Shown here: positions 1 through 6,848 of the stretch, piece after piece
Layout of the letters: each line of letters opens with the position of its first letter
Position numbering within the stretch: the stretch's first letter is position 1
The notes under the pieces: generated by a model
The model's database searches: none
The model's input: only the letters and a program-made list of their open reading frames with translations
Told to the model about the DNA's origin: nothing
Translations under genes and position numbers: made by a program
Source of the DNA: Holophagaceae bacterium
Lineage (GTDB): Bacteria; Acidobacteriota; Holophagae; Holophagales; Holophagaceae
Length of the DNA: 14,172 nt
Assembly: GCA_003158505.1 (NCBI GenBank)
Contig: PMJK01000057.1
Location: 10,277-24,448 of the forward strand
Direction: 5' to 3'

Positions 1-1650
1 CTGACCACCGGGGGTGGCGAGGCGCTTCTGAACGGACGCCTGGACTGGGTCTACCAGGAGGAGATCTACGGCCGAGGTCGGGGCTCCCGGGCCTTCTGGT
101 GGGCGCCTGATTCCCGGCGGCTGGCCTACCTGAGTCTGGACGATTCAAAAGTGCCAGTCTTCACCCTCATGGACGACCGCTTCCAGCCCCAGAAGATGGT
201 GCCGGCTCGCTATCCCAAGGCGGGCGACCCCAATCCCGTGGCGCGACTGGGCGTGGCAGATCTCGAGGGACGCACGACCTGGGCCGACAATCCCCATGCG
301 GGTCAGGAGACCCTCATCACCCGCGTGGGCTGGGATCCCCAGGGCTGCCTCATGGCCATAACTACCGACCGGACCCAGACCTGGGCGGAGTTCCGCCGGT
401 ACGAAGGCTCGGCCTCCAGGCTCCTGGTGAAGGAGCAGGGCGGGGCCTGGGTGGATCCCGAACACCTCTTCAACCTGCCCCTGTTCTTCAAGGACGGTGA
501 CTTCCTGTGGGAGTCAGACCGCACCGGCCGCCACCACGTCTATCGATACGATGCCCAGGGCGTCCTGAAGGGCACGGTCACCTCCGGTGACTGGGATGTG
601 CGCGGGCTCAAAGGCCTGGATGAGACCGGCGGCTGGATCTACTTCGACGCCACCAAGCGCAACCCCATCGACGTGGACGCCTACCGCATCCGGCCGGACG
701 GTACGGGGCTCACGCGGATCACAACGCGGCCCGGCACCCACTCGGTACGGTTCAACCCTACCTTCACGGCCTTCCTCGATACCTGGAGCGACATCCACAC
801 GCCTCCCCAGCAGAGTCTTCATGACGCCACCGGGAAGCTGCTGCGGCTCATCGATGCCAACCCCAGCGAGGCCTGGCAGGCCCTGGCCAAGAGCCAGGTG
901 AGCTTCCAGACCGTGAAGACCCGGGATGGGTTCCCCATGGAAACCATGCTTGTCCTGCCCGTGGGCTTCGACCCCGCGAAAAAGTACCCCGTGTTCCAGG
1001 AGATCTACGGCGGCCCGGGCACGCCCGAAGTGCGGAACGCCTGGAACCGGAGCATGCCCTGGTACCAATTCCTGGCCCAGAACGGCCTGGTGGTTTGGAT
1101 CTGCGACAACCGCAGCGCCTCCGCCAAAGGCTTGGCCAGTGCCTTCGGAATCCACGGGAACCTTGGTGCCCAGGAGCTGCAAGACCAGCTGGACGGGCTG
1201 GCCTGGCTGAAGGCCCAGGGCTGGGCCGACATGGAACGGGTCTGCCTGGACGGCTGGAGCTACGGGGGCTTCATGACCACATACGCCCTCACCCACAGCA
1301 AGGCCTGGAAGCTGGGCATCGCCGGTGCCCCGGTCACCGACTGGAAGCTCTACGACAGCGTCTACACCGAGCGCTACATGGGCCTGCCCAGGGATAATCC
1401 GGCGGGCTATGAGTCCAGCTCGGTACTGAAGGCCGCCAAGGACCTGCATGGCCGGCTCCTGCTCCTGCACGGGACCCTGGACAACAACGTGCACCCCCAG
1501 AACAGCGTCATGCTCATCGACGCCCTCCAGAAAGCCGGCCGTCCATTCGACTTCGTCCTCCTGCCTGGCTCGGCCCATGGGCCCCGCAGCCCCGAACAGG
1601 TCTGGGCCGTGATCCAGGCCCGCTGGGCCTTCCTGTCTAAGAACCTCTGA
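1..1650 (+). CDS. Dipeptidyl-peptidase IV-like S9 family serine peptidase, C-terminal part (5' end outside window)
   Basis: Frame 1 is open from the first base, so the gene begins upstream; the internal GTG at 151 is not its start. The visible 549 residues hold the end of the beta-propeller and the whole alpha/beta-hydrolase domain. Residue numbers count from base 1. The double glutamate that binds the substrate amino terminus is E20-E21 (WVYQEEIYGRG). The oxyanion tyrosine is Y336 (EIYGGPG). The catalytic triad is S420 in GWSYGGF, D494 in GTLDNNVH and H526 in GSAHG. A YTERYMGLP stretch near 410-bp before the end is also typical of DPP IV. Spacings between these residues are close to those of human DPP4, so the enzyme looks intact and should cleave X-Pro or X-Ala dipeptides from peptide amino termini. 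Family members are usually about 700-760 residues, so some 150-200 residues, including any signal peptide, are missing here. Location (periplasm or cell surface) is inferred from the family. Confidence 0.93.
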   Translation: MTTGGGEALLNGRLDWVYQEEIYGRGRGSRAFWWAPDSRRLAYLSLDDSKVPVFTLMDDRFQPQKMVPARYPKAGDPNPVARLGVADLEGRTTWADNPHAGQETLITRVGWDPQGCLMAITTDRTQTWAEFRRYEGSASRLLVKEQGGAWVDPEHLFNLPLFFKDGDFLWESDRTGRHHVYRYDAQGVLKGTVTSGDWDVRGLKGLDETGGWIYFDATKRNPIDVDAYRIRPDGTGLTRITTRPGTHSVRFNPTFTAFLDTWSDIHTPPQQSLHDATGKLLRLIDANPSEAWQALAKSQVSFQTVKTRDGFPMETMLVLPVGFDPAKKYPVFQEIYGGPGTPEVRNAWNRSMPWYQFLAQNGLVVWICDNRSASAKGLASAFGIHGNLGAQELQDQLDGLAWLKAQGWADMERVCLDGWSYGGFMTTYALTHSKAWKLGIAGAPVTDWKLYDSVYTERYMGLPRDNPAGYESSSVLKAAKDLHGRLLLLHGTLDNNVHPQNSVMLIDALQKAGRPFDFVLLPGSAHGPRSPEQVWAVIQARWAFLSKNL

Positions 1651-1651
1651 G

Positions 1652-1665
1652 GGTCAGGCCTGACC
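1652..1665. repeat. 14-base perfect palindrome between convergent genes
   Basis: The sequence GGTCAGGCCTGACC is fully self-complementary (5-bp stem with a GGCC loop, or a 7+7 DNA palindrome). It starts one base after the peptidase stop codon and covers the last codons and the stop of the convergent transporter gene. It could act as a short two-way transcription stop, but no good T-tract follows on either strand (only CTGTTT further on, plus strand). The terminator role is inference. Confidence 0.4.
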
Positions 1666-2931
1666 TGCTGAATCCTGTTTCGCGGGCAGCATCCGATCGT
1701 AGACCCACAGCAGCGCTGCCGTGAGCACGCCCACACCGATGATCGTCCAGAGCAGGCCGGTGGGCCTGTGTTCCACTTCGCCGAAGTGATGCATCAGCTT
1801 CCCGCCGAACCAGCCGCCGATCAATGAGCCAAGTCCGATGGGGAGAAAGGCGAACCCCATGTAGGTGCCCTGCTGGCCTGGAGGGGCGAGCCGCGAGATG
1901 TACTCGTAGTACCGCGGCGACTGCACGATCTCCCCGAGCGCGACGCAGATAAGGGTGATGATCACGCCCGTCACCGTGGGCATGAAAATCAGCACGATCC
2001 AGGCCAGGGATGACATCAAAGTCCCTAGCGTGACCGCCTTCAAGGATGCAATCCTCTGAGTGGCCAGGTTGATCAGCACCGTCAGCGAGATCACGACTAG
2101 GGGTCCTGTCACCAGCAGCAGCTCTGTATCCGCCCGCGGGTCGATGTACTTCACGACGTACAGGGGCAGCGTGATGAATTCTTGCCAGTACACCACCCAG
2201 TACCCAGTGAAGATCACCAGGAACAACATGAACTTCGGGTTCGATATCACGGTGATGAAGTTCCTGCCGGTTTCCGCCAGAGAAGGCGGGGGTGCATCGC
2301 CTTCTTTACGCGGTTCCTTGAACAGCAATAGCACCGCGAAGAACATCATGGCCACGCTGACCGCTGCCACGCGGAATACGTTCTCTACGCTCATGTGACG
2401 GTGGACGTAGGACGCGACATAAGGGCCGGCAGCACCGCCGATGTTCACCAGCGTGTAATAGATCGAATAGCCGATCGAACGGACATTTTCGTTTGAGGCC
2501 CGCGCAGTCGTCCCTACGACAGCCGGCTTAACCAGGGCGATGCCGAGAGCCGGCAGCATCAGTACGAAGGCGACGAGCAGGCCGAGGGGCACCATGCCTC
2601 GAACCGGAGCCATCCAGGATGAGCCTAGCGATCCGAGCAGGAAATAGGAGCAGCTGAGGATCAAATACGCAAGGGAGAGCGCTCCACGGAATCCGAGGCG
2701 GTCCGCGATGGCTCCTCCGAAGGCCGCCAGAAACCACACCAGCCCGCCGAACAATCCGGCCAGGCTACTGGCAGCCTGCGTCGGGAATTCGAGAGACTCG
2801 TTCAGGTAGCGGGCCAGGGACGCGAAGGCTGCGTAGTACGAGAGGCGCTCGAACAGCTCGCTGACGTTGGCCACCCAGAAAGGGCGCGCGAATCCTTCGC
2901 GGATGTCGCGCAAGCGTTGAGCTGTGCTCAA
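1654..2931 (-). CDS. POT/PTR-type (MFS) peptide transporter
   Basis: A 425-residue, strongly hydrophobic protein with about 12 membrane segments. Near the amino terminus is SELFERLSYY, with E25, E28 and R29 matching the ExxER motif of helix 1 in proton-coupled oligopeptide transporters (usual form ExxERFxYYG). Two more POT-like stretches are GYSIYYTLVNIGGAAGP in the middle and LGEIVQSPRYYEYISRLAPP near the end. Known POT proteins import di- and tripeptides with protons; the substrate here is inferred. Bacterial POTs are usually about 450-500 residues with 14 helices, so this is a short member and could be assigned simply as MFS. The start is TTG, chosen because AGGAG lies five bases upstream and no better ATG fits. 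The gene lies 81 bases behind the CBS gene on the same strand and converges on a dipeptidyl peptidase, which fits a role in peptide use. Confidence 0.8.
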   Translation of the reverse strand: MSTAQRLRDIREGFARPFWVANVSELFERLSYYAAFASLARYLNESLEFPTQAASSLAGLFGGLVWFLAAFGGAIADRLGFRGALSLAYLILSCSYFLLGSLGSSWMAPVRGMVPLGLLVAFVLMLPALGIALVKPAVVGTTARASNENVRSIGYSIYYTLVNIGGAAGPYVASYVHRHMSVENVFRVAAVSVAMMFFAVLLLFKEPRKEGDAPPPSLAETGRNFITVISNPKFMLFLVIFTGYWVVYWQEFITLPLYVVKYIDPRADTELLLVTGPLVVISLTVLINLATQRIASLKAVTLGTLMSSLAWIVLIFMPTVTGVIITLICVALGEIVQSPRYYEYISRLAPPGQQGTYMGFAFLPIGLGSLIGGWFGGKLMHHFGEVEHRPTGLLWTIIGVGVLTAALLWVYDRMLPAKQDSAGQA

Positions 2932-2962
2932 GGAGTCTCCTGGGGAAGGGAATTGCCCTTCG

Positions 2963-2992
2963 ATCTTCCCGGGGAATCGGAGGCAGGGTCAA
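2963..2992 (-). promoter_or_regulatory. Weak promoter candidate for the POT-type transporter
   Basis: On the minus strand TTGACC (2992-2987) resembles a -35 box and GAAGAT (2968-2963), 18 bases later, is a poor -10. The transporter start follows about 30 bases on. The 81-base gap before this gene allows a promoter of its own, but read-through from the liv operon is equally possible. Confidence 0.2.
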
Positions 2993-3012
2993 CCCATTCC
3001 CCCAGGTTGCCT

Positions 3013-3435
3013 TTACTTCCCCGCTTTCGTGAACTCCACCACGGCCCGGAGCATGTCACCCACGGACATGATGCCCACCAGGTCACCCTTGCCATCCACC
3101 ACGCATAGGCCGTAGAGCTTGTGGTCCAGGATCAACTGGGCCGCTGTGGCGAGATCCATGTCCGGTGTGACCGTGATGGGGGACGGATTCATGATCTCCT
3201 TGACTGGCGTCTTGGAGAGCAGGTAATGCACCTCCCAGGTATCCAGCGAGGTGGCCTTGCCCGGCGTATAGTCCTTGATCATCCGCTCCGTGATCAAGCC
3301 GGTGAGCCGGCCCTTGCTCATGACTGGAAGACGCCTGATGCCCTTTTCCTTCATGATGTGGATGGCCTCGATGATCGAGGTTTCCTCATCGATGGTGATG
3401 GGATTCTTGGTCATCCATTTTTTGACTGAGGTCAT
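3013..3435 (-). CDS. AcuB-like CBS-domain-pair protein, last gene of the liv operon
   Basis: A 140-residue protein made almost entirely of two CBS domains. The first (about 1-60) starts VKKWMTKNPITI and contains GIRRLPVMSKGRLTGLIT. The second (about 75-135) starts VKEIMNPSPITVTPD and contains LYGLCVVDGKGDLVGIMSV. The linker ATSLDTWEVHYLLSK resembles the linker of AcuB-type CBS proteins, but the carboxy-terminal ACT domain seen in AcuB is absent. CBS pairs usually bind adenosine ligands such as AMP, ATP or S-adenosylmethionine and gate a partner. The start at 3435 is preferred over 3510 because AGAGGAG lies four bases before it and because the longer form would run into livF. The gap to livF is 10 bases, so it should be co-transcribed. 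A role in regulating the importer is inference. Confidence 0.88.
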   Translation of the reverse strand: MTSVKKWMTKNPITIDEETSIIEAIHIMKEKGIRRLPVMSKGRLTGLITERMIKDYTPGKATSLDTWEVHYLLSKTPVKEIMNPSPITVTPDMDLATAAQLILDHKLYGLCVVDGKGDLVGIMSVGDMLRAVVEFTKAGK

Positions 3436-3445
3436 CGCGCTCCTC

Positions 3446-4150
3446 TCACATGCCCAGGAAGGCCTTCTTGATGTGGTCATTGTTGAGCAGCTCTTCTCCA
3501 GTGCCCGCAAGCACGACCCGCCCCGTTTCCATCACATAGGCCCGGTGGGAGATGCGGAGGGACTGATAGACGTTCTGTTCGACGAGAAGGATGGTAACGC
3601 CTTGCCGATTGATGCCGCTGATGATGTCGAAGATGTTTTTCACGAACAGGGGAGACAGGCCCAGGGAGGGTTCATCCAGCAGCAGCAACTTAGGATTGGC
3701 CATGAGCCCTCGGGCAATGGCCAGCATCTGTTGTTCCCCTCCGGACATGGTGCCGCCTAGCTGTTTCTCGCGCTCCAGGAGGCGGGGGAACAACTCGAAT
3801 ACCCAGTCGATGTTCTTCTGGCGGTCAGCCCTGGTCGCCTTGACGTAGGAACCCATGCGGAGGTTCTCCATCACAGTCATTTCCGGGAAAATCCGGCGGC
3901 CTTCCGGAACCTGGACGAGCCCCGCTTCGACCACCTGATGAGGCTGCATCCTTCCCAGGTCACGGCCCTGGAATGTGATGGTGCCCGAGCTGGGTTTCTC
4001 CAGGCGAGAGATGTTCTTAAGGGTCGTTGACTTCCCGGCGCCGTTGGCCCCGACGACAGTGGCAATCTCCCCCTCATTGACCTCCAGATCCACGTCCCAA
4101 AGCACCTTGAGATCGCCGTAGGCGAAGTTGAGCCTCTCGATCCTAAGCAT
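3446..4150 (-). CDS. livF: Branched-chain amino acid ABC transporter, ATP-binding protein LivF
   Basis: A 234-residue ABC ATPase that would power the importer from the cytoplasmic face together with LivG. Visible motifs are Walker A GANGAGKST (34-42), the signature MSGGEQQ (135-141), Walker B LLLLDEP (155-161), and LLVEQNV, where the usual switch histidine is replaced by glutamine as is normal in LivF. VPEGRRIFPEMTVMENL is also a LivF hallmark. The ATG at 4150 is chosen over the GTG at 4159 because AGGTGAG lies just upstream. The ATG overlaps the last 8 bases of livG (ATGCTTAG), which points to translational coupling. Confidence 0.95.
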   Translation of the reverse strand: MLRIERLNFAYGDLKVLWDVDLEVNEGEIATVVGANGAGKSTTLKNISRLEKPSSGTITFQGRDLGRMQPHQVVEAGLVQVPEGRRIFPEMTVMENLRMGSYVKATRADRQKNIDWVFELFPRLLEREKQLGGTMSGGEQQMLAIARGLMANPKLLLLDEPSLGLSPLFVKNIFDIISGINRQGVTILLVEQNVYQSLRISHRAYVMETGRVVLAGTGEELLNNDHIKKAFLGM

Positions 4151-4862
4151 GGCTCTCACCTAGGTAGGCGCTGATGACGTCGGGGTTGCTGACGACCTCC
4201 TGGGGAGTGCCCTCCATGAGTTTCTCGCCCGAAGTCAGGACGACGATGCGGTCCGAAATGCGCATGATGGCCTTCATGTCGTGCTCGATGACCATCTGCG
4301 TGAGGCCATGCTTCTTGATGTCGAGGATGAGCTGGATGATCTCATCGCTTTCGGCCGGGTTGAGCCCGCCCATCACCTCGTCCAGCAGCAAGAGCTTCGG
4401 CCGGGTGGCGAGGGCCCGCGCCACCTCCAGCTTCTTGCGCTCGCCGATGGGCAGTCCACCTGCGATGAAATCCGCCCGGTGTTCCATGCCGACCACCTTG
4501 AGTTGGTCCATGGCCCAGGCCCGGGCAATCCTGAGGGACGACGTGTGCGCGAGGGCTCCCACCATCACGTTGTCCACCACCGATAGCTTGGCCAAGGGCC
4601 TCACCTTCTGCCAGGTGCGAACCATGCCCAGCATGCAGACCTTGTCAGGATCTAGCCCGTTCAGCCTTCGACCATTGAAGAAGATCTCTCCCTTTGAAGG
4701 CGGATAGTACCCAGTGATGCAGTTGAACAGGGTGGTCTTGCCGGCGCCATTGGGGCCGATAAGGCCCATGATGCTCCCCTCCTCGACCGAGAAGGAGACG
4801 TCAGAAATGGCTGCGAGGCCACCGAAGAACTTGCTGACATGGTTGATTTCCAGGATGGCCAT
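4143..4862 (-). CDS. livG: Branched-chain amino acid ABC transporter, ATP-binding protein LivG
   Basis: A 239-residue ABC ATPase, the partner of LivF. Walker A is GPNGAGKT (36-43), Walker B is LLLLDE (157-162) and the switch histidine is H194 in VIEHDM. Two positions differ from the common LivG form. The signature reads LPIGERKKLEVARAL (137-151) rather than one of the usual LSxGQQ or LPYGQQ forms, and Walker B is followed by V-M-G-G instead of the usual proline (DEVMGGLNP). Variants of both kinds occur in LivG subfamilies, so the protein is probably active. The start ATG shares one base with the livM stop codon (TGATG), a sign of coupled translation. Confidence 0.95.
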   Translation of the reverse strand: MAILEINHVSKFFGGLAAISDVSFSVEEGSIMGLIGPNGAGKTTLFNCITGYYPPSKGEIFFNGRRLNGLDPDKVCMLGMVRTWQKVRPLAKLSVVDNVMVGALAHTSSLRIARAWAMDQLKVVGMEHRADFIAGGLPIGERKKLEVARALATRPKLLLLDEVMGGLNPAESDEIIQLILDIKKHGLTQMVIEHDMKAIMRISDRIVVLTSGEKLMEGTPQEVVSNPDVISAYLGESHA

Positions 4863-5911
4863 CAGACCGCCTCCTGTTTCCGGCGCCTAGCCAGTTTCTT
4901 GACGAACCCCATGAGCCCGTCCGGCATGAACAGAATCACCAGCACTACGAGAATGCCGTAGAGCAGAACATGGGCATGGGCGAGGTTCTCCTTCAGGAAG
5001 AGCCCCACCTTCGAATCCGCATTCACCAGGCCGACCCTTACGAGCAGATCGGTGACCATGTTGCTGCGCAGGGCCTCGGACATGGGCACCAGCACCAGGG
5101 CACCGAGCACCGGGCCCCATAGCGTACCCATGCCGCCGATGATGCAGATGAGCATGATCTGGACCGACACATCGAGTCCCAACACCGTGGGCGGATCCAC
5201 GAATCCCACATAGATGCCGTAGAAGGCTCCTGCCAGAGAGGTCAGGACAGCGGAGATCCCGAGGGCGATGTTCTTGTAGAGCGAGATGGAGATGCCCAGG
5301 GAGTGGGCCGCATCCTGATCCTCGCGAATGGCCTGGAAGAAATAGCCCAGTTTGGAATGCTGCACCGAGTAGGTGATCCCTATGGTGAGCAGGGCCAAGA
5401 AGAGGCCGATGTAATAGAAGGGGACCTTGGTCGAGAAGTCGGTCACGACCCGCTCGCCGATCTTGAAGGCGGGGAGTTCGGTGACCAGGATCCCTTCGGC
5501 ACCGTTGGTGAGGGTGGTGAGGTTGATGGCGCTCAGACGGAGGATCTCCGCCACGGCGATGGAGGCCAGCACGAAGTAGGGGCCCCGCAGCCGGAAGCAT
5601 ATGCTGCCGATGGCCAGGGCGACGGCCACGACCAGCACCATGCCGACCCAGACGCCGATCCAGGGCGGAATCTGCTTGGCCTGCATCAGCATCATGGTGG
5701 TATAGGCGCCCACGCCGAAATACGCTGCATGCCCCACCGAGTACTGCCCCGCAAACCCACCCAGGATGTTCCAGCTCTGTCCCATGGACACGCTCAGGAA
5801 CAGCAGGATCATCATGTGGAGCGCGTACGGGCTTTCCACATATTTCGGGATCGCCATCAGCAGGGCCAGGACGATGAGGCCCGCGGCTGCCTTGAGAATC
5901 GTCTTGGGCAT
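4862..5911 (-). CDS. livM: Branched-chain amino acid ABC transporter, permease LivM
   Basis: A 349-residue integral membrane protein with about 8-10 hydrophobic segments. The family signature GQYSVGHAAYFGVGAY lies near residues 55-70, followed by LRGPYFVLASIAVAEI. The cytoplasmic coupling loop that contacts the ATPase reads AIREDQDAAHSLGI. The carboxy terminus, FMPDGLMGFVKK, is also typical. It pairs with LivH to form the channel in the inner membrane. GAGGAG stands six bases before the ATG, and livH ends 10 bases upstream, so the two are in one transcript. Confidence 0.95.
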   Translation of the reverse strand: MPKTILKAAAGLIVLALLMAIPKYVESPYALHMMILLFLSVSMGQSWNILGGFAGQYSVGHAAYFGVGAYTTMMLMQAKQIPPWIGVWVGMVLVVAVALAIGSICFRLRGPYFVLASIAVAEILRLSAINLTTLTNGAEGILVTELPAFKIGERVVTDFSTKVPFYYIGLFLALLTIGITYSVQHSKLGYFFQAIREDQDAAHSLGISISLYKNIALGISAVLTSLAGAFYGIYVGFVDPPTVLGLDVSVQIMLICIIGGMGTLWGPVLGALVLVPMSEALRSNMVTDLLVRVGLVNADSKVGLFLKENLAHAHVLLYGILVVLVILFMPDGLMGFVKKLARRRKQEAV

Positions 5912-5921
5912 GATGGTCTCC

Positions 5922-6791
5922 TCAGGTCCGCGACTTGCCCATCAGGCCCGAGGGCTTGAAGAGGAGCACCAAGAGGAAGAGCACGAAGACCACCACGTCC
6001 TTCCAGCCGGAGGAGATGTAGACCGCACTGAGGGATTCGGTGACCCCGATCAGGATGCCACCCAGCATGGCCCCGACCACGCTGCCCATCCCTCCCAGCA
6101 CCGTGATGACGAAGGCCTTGAGGGTGAAGACCGCGCCAACCTGGGGAAAGATGTAGTAGGTCGGCGAGATCAGCGCGCCGGCCGTCCCCGCAAGGGCGGA
6201 TCCGAGACCGAAGGCGATGATGGACATGCGCTTGACGTTGATGCCCATCAGCTGGGCCGCATCCCGATCCTGGGCGGTGGCGCGGATGGCCTGTCCCGTG
6301 TCCGTCTTCAGGAGGAACCAGTACAGGACTGCCGTAATGGCCGTCGTGATCAGGAAGGAAATCAGGAGAGGCGTGGAAACGGACACGCCACCACCGACCT
6401 TGAGGGTGGAGGAAGAATAGGAAGTCGTGATGAGCTTGTAGTCGGACGTGAAGATGAGCATCACGGTATTGCTCATGATGAGACCGAGGCCGATGGTCAG
6501 CAGGATCTGGTTCTGGGCCACCGCCTTGAGGACTCTGTTGATGAACACTCTCTGGAGGAATCCTCCGAACAGGAACATCAGGGGAAAGGTGATCAGCACG
6601 GACACGAACGGATCGATGCCCAACACAGTGAAGGCAAGATAGGTGAGGTACATGCCCACCATGAGGATGTCGCCATGCGCGAAATTGATGACTCGCATCA
6701 CACCGAAGATGAGGGTGAGCCCGATGCCGATGAGCGCGTAGACCCCGCCTATCAGGATCCCGCTGATGAGGGATTGCATGAAGACAGCCAT
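5922..6791 (-). CDS. livH: Branched-chain amino acid ABC transporter, permease LivH
   Basis: A 289-residue membrane protein, the usual LivH length. It shows the family stretch GVMRVINFAHGDILMVGMY (about 30-48), the coupling loop ATAQDRDAAQLMGI, the glycine-rich VLGGMGSVVGAMLGG near the end, and the carboxy-terminal LLFKPSGLMGK. With LivM it forms the membrane channel. The first ATG is chosen because GGGAG lies upstream; a second methionine four residues later has no ribosome binding site. It follows livK after a 57-base gap that holds a stem-loop. Confidence 0.95.
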   Translation of the reverse strand: MAVFMQSLISGILIGGVYALIGIGLTLIFGVMRVINFAHGDILMVGMYLTYLAFTVLGIDPFVSVLITFPLMFLFGGFLQRVFINRVLKAVAQNQILLTIGLGLIMSNTVMLIFTSDYKLITTSYSSSTLKVGGGVSVSTPLLISFLITTAITAVLYWFLLKTDTGQAIRATAQDRDAAQLMGINVKRMSIIAFGLGSALAGTAGALISPTYYIFPQVGAVFTLKAFVITVLGGMGSVVGAMLGGILIGVTESLSAVYISSGWKDVVVFVLFLLVLLFKPSGLMGKSRT

Positions 6792-6813
6792 GGGCGGGTC
6801 TCCCGAATCGACA

Positions 6814-6835
6814 GGGGACGCCGGATGGCGTGCCC
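6814..6835 (-). promoter_or_regulatory. Stem-loop between livK and livH
   Basis: Two 9-base arms (6814-6822 and 6827-6835) pair with one mismatch around a 4-base loop; on the transcript the arms are GGGCACGCC and GGCGTCCCC. No T-tract follows, so it is not a complete terminator. It more likely stabilises the livK messenger end or partly reduces read-through, which would give more binding protein than permease. The function is inference. Confidence 0.5.
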
Positions 6836-6848
6836 GCTCAAGATGGGC

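Noticed and set aside
514..1578. 354-residue minus-strand open frame inside the peptidase gene
   Set aside because: The plus-strand frame carries the full DPP IV catalytic machinery, so this is a shadow.
2950..2980. Small inverted repeats (AAGGG/CCCTT and TTCCC/GGGAA) between the CBS and transporter genes
   Set aside because: Five-base stems without a T-tract; too small to call a terminator.
3436..3510. 25-residue amino-terminal extension of the CBS protein
   Set aside because: It lies in the livF coding region, is not CBS-like, and a good ribosome binding site precedes the ATG at 3435.
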